From Oscillospiraceae bacterium (lineage in GTDB: Bacteria; Bacillota; Clostridia; Oscillospirales; Oscillospiraceae), in contig JAQUZL010000069.1 of NCBI GenBank assembly GCA_028691385.1, positions 1 through 10,509 on the forward strand: DNA of 10,509 nt, written 5' to 3'. The notes below the pieces were generated by a model, which was not told the DNA's origin, ran no database searches, and worked only from the letters and a program-made list of their open reading frames with translations. Below, one piece after another: positions 6,068-10,509 of this stretch (position 1 is its first letter; every line of letters begins with the position of its first letter). The position numbers were made by a program, and so were the translations under genes.

Positions 6068-7195
6068 ATGAAAAACAGTATGAAAAGATTGACGGCCATG
6101 GTCATGGTAGCAGCCATGCTTCTGGCCCTGTGCGCTTGCGGCAGCTCCAGTTCTTCCAACACCAACACTGCCACATCCACTGACACGAGCACCAGCACGC
6201 CGGCAACCACGACCCCCGCTGCCGACACCACCCCCGCTGCCGATACCAACGCAGAGCCCTCCTATCCGGAGTACAAATGGACTGCGGCAAACGTCTTGGC
6301 AGAGGATTCCGTTTACGGCATCGCACTGCACAAGTTCGCTGAGCTGATTGGCGAGCAGTCCGGCGGCGCCATCACCGTTGACGTGTATGACGCAGGCACC
6401 CTCGGCTCCGAGAAGGAATGCATGGAAGGCCTGCAGATGGGCACAGTCGACTTCGAGGTCGCTTCCACCGCTACCTGCTCCAACTTCACCGCTTCCCAGA
6501 CGATTTACGATCTGCCGTACCTGTTCCAGAGCTCCAAGATTGCTCGTCAGGTTCTGCAGGGCGACACCTGCCAGGGCATCCTTGGCCAGCTGTCCGACGT
6601 TTCCATCAAGGGTCTGACCTACTTTGAGAACGGCATCTACGCCATCATCTCCAAGGATCCGATTCAGTCCCTCGACGATATGAAGGGCAAGAAGATTCGC
6701 GCAATCGAGTCCAACCTGCAGACCGATACCTATGCTGCGCTCGGCGCCACCGGCGTTGCAATTGCATGGGGCGACTGCTACACCTCCCTGCAGACCGGCG
6801 TTTGCGACGGCATCTCCTCCACCACCGTCCCCAACATGTACTCCGCCAAGTTCTATGAGGTCGGCAAGTACATCACCAAGACCAACCACGGCTATAGCCC
6901 CTGCCTGTTCGCAATGAGCCAGGGTCTGTGGGATAAGCTCGACGCTGCCACCCAGGAACTGATCCTGAAGTGCGCCAACGAGGCACGTGACTATCAGTAT
7001 GACCGGATCGACGAAATGCTGACCTCTCTGCAGACCGAGATGGAAGCTGCCGGCGTGACCTTCTATGAGGTTGACACCGCCGCTTGGGCTGACGCCTGCG
7101 CGCCGATCTACGAGAAGTACGTTGGCACCGGCGACAAGCAGGTCAACCCGGATCTGGTTTCCAGCATCCAGGCAGAGGCTGCAAAGGCCGCTTAA
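6068..7195 (+). CDS. dctP: TRAP transporter substrate-binding lipoprotein (DctP family)
   Basis: Extracytoplasmic solute receptor of a tripartite ATP-independent periplasmic (TRAP) transporter, which usually captures carboxylates and hands them to the DctQM membrane pair. The 375 residues begin with a lipoprotein signal: basic MKNSMKR, hydrophobic stretch, lipobox LCAC with acylated Cys24. A Ser/Thr/Ala/Pro-rich tether follows to about residue 65, then the DctP fold starting near YKWTAANV. The segment GKKIRAIESN carries Arg211 at the position of the conserved arginine that binds the substrate carboxylate in this family. I chose the ATG at 6068 because GGGAAGG precedes it and the signal peptide starts there; an in-frame ATG at 6008 adds 20 unlikely residues. 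It is first in the operon behind the sigma-54 promoter. Membrane anchoring fits a Gram-positive cell. The ligand is unknown, but the arginine suggests an organic acid. Confidence 0.93.
   Translation: MKNSMKRLTAMVMVAAMLLALCACGSSSSSNTNTATSTDTSTSTPATTTPAADTTPAADTNAEPSYPEYKWTAANVLAEDSVYGIALHKFAELIGEQSGGAITVDVYDAGTLGSEKECMEGLQMGTVDFEVASTATCSNFTASQTIYDLPYLFQSSKIARQVLQGDTCQGILGQLSDVSIKGLTYFENGIYAIISKDPIQSLDDMKGKKIRAIESNLQTDTYAALGATGVAIAWGDCYTSLQTGVCDGISSTTVPNMYSAKFYEVGKYITKTNHGYSPCLFAMSQGLWDKLDAATQELILKCANEARDYQYDRIDEMLTSLQTEMEAAGVTFYEVDTAAWADACAPIYEKYVGTGDKQVNPDLVSSIQAEAAKAA
6213..6248 (+). repeat. Two 18-base tandem repeats in the dctP linker
   Basis: CCCCCGCTGCCGACACCA (6213-6230) is followed directly by the same sequence with one C-to-T change (6231-6248). 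It encodes repeated PAADTT-like residues in the flexible tether between the lipid-modified cysteine and the binding domain. Tether length could vary between strains by gain or loss of units. Confidence 0.8.
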
Positions 7196-7228
7196 TTCCA
7201 AGGGGTCACCGATCCAGTAGAAACTGTG

Positions 7229-7260
7229 TCTGTGCGGCCGGCTTTGGCCGGCTGCACAGA
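7229..7260 (+). other. Strong intercistronic hairpin between dctP and dctQ
   Basis: The 14-base arms TCTGTGCGGCCGGC (7229-7242) and GCCGGCTGCACAGA (7247-7260) pair completely, counting one G-U, around the loop TTTG. No U-tract follows on the plus strand, so it is not a classical terminator. Its place 33 bases after the dctP stop, inside a 154-base gap, suggests it protects the 3' end of dctP mRNA or partly stops transcription, giving more binding protein than membrane subunits. Confidence 0.75.
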
Positions 7261-7349
7261 CCGCAAAGAAGAATTTCGCGAATGGGAAACAAAGAGAAAG
7301 CTGTAGAAAGGGGTGCTTCCCGTTCGGGATAGAACCGACCGGGCTTTGA

Positions 7350-7847
7350 ATGCTAGATAAAATCGACCGTGTACTCAATGTTATCGAAACGATCGTGTGC
7401 GCAATCATCTGCGCTGGTATGCTGATTGTCACCTGTATGATCGTGGTTTGGCGCTATGTGCTCGTTGCGCCGCTGCCCTGGGGCGAAGAAGCCGCCCGTT
7501 ATTTGATGATTTGGTTCGTCTTTTGGGGCTGTGCCATGGCTGCCAAAGGCGAAAACCACCTTGGTGTGGAAGCATTTGTCAACACGATTCCGAAAGCTGC
7601 AAAATGTATTGCACTTAAAATTATGTATGCACTGACCGTTATTATTTTCGCCATTCTGTTTGTGCTTTCCTGCAGAATGTTCACCCAGTATCTCTCCACC
7701 GGACAGGAATCCACGATGCTGCGCATTCCAATGAATATTGTCTATAGCTGCGTACCGTGCGGCCTGTTCATCAGTACTTGGCATTATCTTGTGCACTTTG
7801 TTCAGCACATTCACGATAAACCGGAACAGGAGGCCGAAAAAGTATGA
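7350..7847 (+). CDS. dctQ: TRAP transporter small permease subunit (DctQ family)
   Basis: Small membrane subunit of the TRAP transporter that forms one complex with DctM. The 165-residue product is of normal length and has four hydrophobic segments (about 12-35, 48-68, 84-108 and 126-150). The family signature WGEEAARYLMIW lies near 44-55, followed by GCAMAAKGENHLGVE, also typical. The start is fixed by an in-frame TGA directly before the ATG at 7350. The upstream sequence CCGGGCTTTGA is a poor ribosome binding site, which should keep its translation well below that of dctP. The last four bases overlap the dctM start (ATGA), so dctQ and dctM are translationally coupled. Confidence 0.9.
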   Translation: MLDKIDRVLNVIETIVCAIICAGMLIVTCMIVVWRYVLVAPLPWGEEAARYLMIWFVFWGCAMAAKGENHLGVEAFVNTIPKAAKCIALKIMYALTVIIFAILFVLSCRMFTQYLSTGQESTMLRIPMNIVYSCVPCGLFISTWHYLVHFVQHIHDKPEQEAEKV

Positions 7848-9130
7848 TTACTGCCGCACTGTTTGGCGGATTTTTAGTCTGCCTGTTCTTTAGCACGCCC
7901 ATCGCCCTGTGCCTTGCGGGCGGCGGCCTGCTCGCCACGTTCCTTAGCGGCAACGTTCAGCTGTTTGTCTGCGCGCAGAAGCTCTTTGCCTCCATCGACA
8001 GCTTCACGCTGATGGCCATTCCGTTCTTTATGATCGCCGGCAACCTGATGTCCTCCGGCGGTATCTCCAAGCGTCTTTGCGACTTCGCAAACGCGCTCAT
8101 CGGCTGGATTCCCGGCGGCCTTGCCTGCGCGTCCATTCTCGCATGCATGATCTTCGGCGCACTGTCCGGCTCGCCCACGGCCACTGTCGCGGCTATCGGC
8201 GGCATTCTGGTTCCGGCACTGATTGAAAATGGCTATTCCAGAAAGTTCTCTCTGGCAACCATCGCCGTTGCAGGTCTGCTGGGCACGATCATTCCGCCAA
8301 GCACCATTATGATTACATACTCCTCGTGCACCGATGCGTCCATCGGCTCCATGTTCATGGGCGGCATCCTGCCGGGCATCGCCCTTGGCATCTGCATGAT
8401 GGTCATCGCTGTGATCTACGGTGTGCAGCACCAAGATGAAATCACCAGCATTCCGTTCAGCCTGGCGCGCGTCGGCAAGACCTTTGTCCGCGGCATCGGC
8501 GCGTTCCTCATGCCGGTCATCATTCTGGGCGGCATCTATACCGGCATCTTCACCCCGACCGAATCTGCGGCAATTGCCTGCATCTACGGCCTGATTGTGG
8601 GCATCTTCTTCTACCGCGAGCTGCGCGTGAGCGACCTCAAGCAGGTATTGACCGGCTCGGCCACCGCTTCGGCCATGGTTATGATTATCATCGCCTGCGC
8701 CGGTATCTTCGGCATGGTCATGACCCGCGAGCAGATTCCGGCCAAGGTTGCAACCTTCCTCATCGCGGTTTCCGGCAACAAGTACATATTCCTGCTGCTG
8801 GTCAACATCATGCTGCTGATTGTCGGCTGTTTCCTGGAAACCACCGCAGCCATCCTCATCATTGCGCCGGTTTTGCTGCCGGCCGCCACCGCATTTGGCA
8901 TCAACCCCATCCACTTCGGCATCATCATGTGCGTGAACCTCGCCATCGGTTGCGCGACCCCGCCTCTGGGCGTCAACCTGTATGTGGCGGCGGGTCTTAC
9001 CCATGACAAGGTGGATATGGTCGTCAACAAACACTTGCTTTGGTACATTTTGGCGTCGATTGTCGCCCTGCTCATCATCACCTACTGTGAACCACTGGTT
9101 ATGCTGCTGCCCAATATGATGGCTTCTTAA
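7844..9130 (+). CDS. dctM: TRAP transporter large permease subunit (DctM family)
   Basis: Large membrane subunit that carries out sodium-coupled uptake of the substrate delivered by DctP. The 428 residues match the family length and are almost entirely hydrophobic, with many membrane segments. Conserved blocks appear in the expected order: IPFFMIAGNLMSSGGIS (about 59-75), GALSGSPTATVAAIGG (105-120), GTIIPPSTIMI (147-157), TGIFTPTESAA (233-243), LETTAAILIIAPVLLP, and near the C-terminus NLAIGCATPPLGVNLYV. The ATG at 7844 overlaps the dctQ stop and uses AGGAGG inside dctQ. A 57-base gap follows before the dehydrogenase gene, with no terminator visible, so the operon continues. The two Ser/Thr-rich hairpin motifs correspond to the Na+ and substrate sites described for related structures. 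Confidence 0.95.
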   Translation: MITAALFGGFLVCLFFSTPIALCLAGGGLLATFLSGNVQLFVCAQKLFASIDSFTLMAIPFFMIAGNLMSSGGISKRLCDFANALIGWIPGGLACASILACMIFGALSGSPTATVAAIGGILVPALIENGYSRKFSLATIAVAGLLGTIIPPSTIMITYSSCTDASIGSMFMGGILPGIALGICMMVIAVIYGVQHQDEITSIPFSLARVGKTFVRGIGAFLMPVIILGGIYTGIFTPTESAAIACIYGLIVGIFFYRELRVSDLKQVLTGSATASAMVMIIIACAGIFGMVMTREQIPAKVATFLIAVSGNKYIFLLLVNIMLLIVGCFLETTAAILIIAPVLLPAATAFGINPIHFGIIMCVNLAIGCATPPLGVNLYVAAGLTHDKVDMVVNKHLLWYILASIVALLIITYCEPLVMLLPNMMAS

Positions 9131-9187
9131 GCCTGCACAGCAAAAAATAACCCGTTCAATATACACATTTGAAAGGACCTGTAAAAA

Positions 9188-9916
9188 ATGGACAGATTGA
9201 AAGGTAAAGTTTGCGTAATTACTGGCGGCGCTCAGGGCGTCGGCTATGAAACGGTCGAAAGATTCGTGAAAGAGAATCCGGAGCGGATCTACTCGATTGA
9301 TATGAACGATGGCGGTATGGAGCATCCGCTGGTTACCAACGTCAAGCTGAACATCTGCGACCGCGCGGGCTGTGCTGCTTTTGCCGCACGCGTCAAAGAA
9401 GAATGCGGCCACTGCGACGTGCTCATCAACAACGCGTCCATCACCCGCGACGCCATGCTGTGGAAAATGACCGAGGAGCAGTGGGACGCGGTCATCAACG
9501 TCAACCTCAAGGGCACTTTCACCATCACCCAGGCGCTCATCCCCATGTTCCGTGAGCAGCAGCGCGGCTCGATCATGTGCATCTCTTCCGGCTCCGGCGT
9601 CTATGGCAACATCGGTCAGACCAACTATGCCGCCACCAAGGCCGGCATGATCGGCATGATTTATTCCTGGGCAAAGGAACTGAACATGAAGGAAGGCTTC
9701 GAGATTCGCTGCAACGTGGTTGCCCCGGACAACATCGAAACCCCGATGGCCAAGACCATCCCGGAAAAGATCATGAAGCCGATGCTGGCACGTACCCCGT
9801 TCCATCGGATGTGCAAGCCCATCGAAGTCGCCAATACCTGCCTGTTTTTGGCTTCCGACGAATCGTCCTTCATCAACCATCAGGTCATCGGCGTCAACGG
9901 CGGTCTTGAGCTGTAA
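9188..9916 (+). CDS. Short-chain dehydrogenase/reductase, FabG/PhaB-like
   Basis: Classical SDR of 242 residues that probably interconverts a 3-hydroxyacyl and 3-ketoacyl thioester or a related secondary alcohol/ketone in the cytoplasm. The Rossmann nucleotide motif is TGGAQGVG (Gly13, Gly17, Gly19). The catalytic set is Asn106, Ser134, Tyr147 and Lys151 (NYAATK), and NNAS starts at residue 81. The block ITRDAMLWKMTEEQWDAVINVN closely resembles FabG. Asp38 at the end of the second strand argues for NAD(H) rather than NADP(H). The C-terminus ending VIGVNGGLEL is normal and the gene is complete. The ATG at 9188 follows AAAGGACC. Its place in a regulated operon with a transporter and a thiolase favours a catabolic or redox role over housekeeping fatty-acid synthesis. 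A non-CoA substrate cannot be excluded. Confidence 0.88.
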   Translation: MDRLKGKVCVITGGAQGVGYETVERFVKENPERIYSIDMNDGGMEHPLVTNVKLNICDRAGCAAFAARVKEECGHCDVLINNASITRDAMLWKMTEEQWDAVINVNLKGTFTITQALIPMFREQQRGSIMCISSGSGVYGNIGQTNYAATKAGMIGMIYSWAKELNMKEGFEIRCNVVAPDNIETPMAKTIPEKIMKPMLARTPFHRMCKPIEVANTCLFLASDESSFINHQVIGVNGGLEL

Positions 9917-9936
9917 CGCATCGAAAGGAGTTTCCC

Positions 9937-10509
9937 ATGAATCGTAAAGTATATATTGTCGGCGGCAAGCGCTCGCCGATTGGTAAGTTCCTCGGCGGTC
10001 TGTCCACCGTCAAGCCGGGCGATCTTGGCGCGCAGGTTGTGCGTCAGGTGCTGGCCGATACCAAGGTGGATCCGGCCGTCATTGATGAGGTTCTGTTTGC
10101 AAACCAGCACATGGAGGGCCAGGGCCCGTCTTTGGCACGCCGCGTGCAGCGCGAGGCCGGTATTCCGGACGAAGTACCTGCAACCACCATCAACATGCAG
10201 TGCGGCTCCGGCATGAAGGCAATCATCCTTGGCTGCAACGCCATTCAGGCAGGCGAGGACGTGGTTCTGGCCGGCGGCGTCGAGTGCATGTCCGAGGTTC
10301 CGTACATTGTGCAGAACACCGTGCGCAAGGGCGTCAAGATGGGCCCGACCTCCCTTAAGGTGGAGGACGCGCTGTACTGCGACGGCCTGATTGACCAGTT
10401 CTATGGCTTCCTGATGGGCGAAACCGCCGAGCGCGTCGCCGATAAGGAGCATGTCACCCGCGAGGAGCAGGACGAATTTGCGCTGCGCTCCCAGACCTTG
10501 GCCGCGCAG
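9937..10509 (+). CDS. Thiolase (acetyl-CoA C-acyltransferase family), 5' part
   Basis: Degradative/biosynthetic thiolase that cleaves 3-ketoacyl-CoA with CoA, or condenses two acetyl-CoA. The first 191 residues are present. They contain the N-terminal family block KRSPIGKFLGGL (11-22), the nucleophilic cysteine in NMQCGSGMKA (Cys89, the same number as in the Zoogloea enzyme), AGGVECMS, the loop-domain segment GLIDQFYGFLMGETAERVADK, and TREEQDEFALRSQ. The catalytic His and second Cys would lie beyond the window edge. The ATG at 9937 follows AAAGGAG at ideal spacing and lies 20 bases after the dehydrogenase stop, so the two genes are co-expressed. The pairing resembles PhaA/PhaB or the 3-hydroxybutyryl-CoA steps of butyrate metabolism. 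Acyl specificity cannot be told from the visible part. Confidence 0.92.
   Translation, partial: MNRKVYIVGGKRSPIGKFLGGLSTVKPGDLGAQVVRQVLADTKVDPAVIDEVLFANQHMEGQGPSLARRVQREAGIPDEVPATTINMQCGSGMKAIILGCNAIQAGEDVVLAGGVECMSEVPYIVQNTVRKGVKMGPTSLKVEDALYCDGLIDQFYGFLMGETAERVADKEHVTREEQDEFALRSQTLAAQ

Noticed and set aside
5960..7432. A 490-codon minus-strand frame opposite dctP
   Set aside because: The dctP product has an unmistakable lipoprotein signal and DctP fold; the antisense frame is an open shadow of GC-rich codon use.
7874..9880. A 668-codon open frame on the minus strand across dctM and the dehydrogenase gene
   Set aside because: It is antisense to two clearly recognised genes, is rich in His, Asp, Gly and Gln as expected from a codon-bias shadow, and has no family resemblance.

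Overview
The window looks like the chromosome of an anaerobic, GC-rich Firmicute, most likely a Clostridia member of the Oscillospiraceae type. This rests on strong AGGAGG-like ribosome binding sites, a lipoprotein signal ending in LALCAC, a paired NuoE-like subunit and small thioredoxin-like [2Fe-2S] ferredoxin as found in clostridial electron-bifurcating hydrogenase or NADH-dehydrogenase clusters, and a PAS-type sigma-54 activator beside rpoN. No rRNA, tRNA, CRISPR array or insertion sequence is visible. The taxonomic assignment is inference.

Left half, all on the minus strand. Positions 1-954 carry a small [2Fe-2S] ferredoxin (cut by the window edge) preceded by a NuoE-like subunit. They form one operon behind a good sigma-A-type promoter at 1000-1028. 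Upstream of it lies a second operon: rpoN (sigma-54, 2726-4057) followed 23 bases later by a PAS/AAA+/Fis enhancer-binding activator (1170-2702), closed by a terminator at 1134-1166. Next is a single AEC-family membrane transporter (4176-5108) with its own terminator at 4138-4171.

Centre. Positions 5109-6067 contain no convincing gene but a dense control region. A near-consensus sigma-54 promoter on the minus strand (about 5320-5337) points at the AEC transporter. A second, essentially perfect one on the plus strand (5821-5838) points at the TRAP operon. Between them lie two dyads built from four copies of the half-site GTGATTC, at 5508-5532 and 5658-5677. They sit roughly 210 and 180 bases upstream of their nearest predicted transcription starts, as expected for activator binding sites. 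Both predicted leaders carry the same palindrome TTCTCA-N5-TGAGAA.

Right half, all on the plus strand. A TRAP transporter is encoded by dctP (lipoprotein binding protein), dctQ and dctM. A short-chain dehydrogenase resembling FabG/PhaB and the first 191 residues of a thiolase (Cys89) follow, running off the window. A strong hairpin between dctP and dctQ probably sets different expression levels.

Working model (inference): the activator senses a metabolite through its PAS domain, binds the GTGATTC dyads and, with the linked sigma-54, switches on both divergent units. The TRAP system imports an organic acid. The dehydrogenase and thiolase then handle a 3-hydroxyacyl/3-ketoacyl-CoA intermediate. 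The AEC protein moves a related acid or end product. The substrate cannot be read from the sequence.
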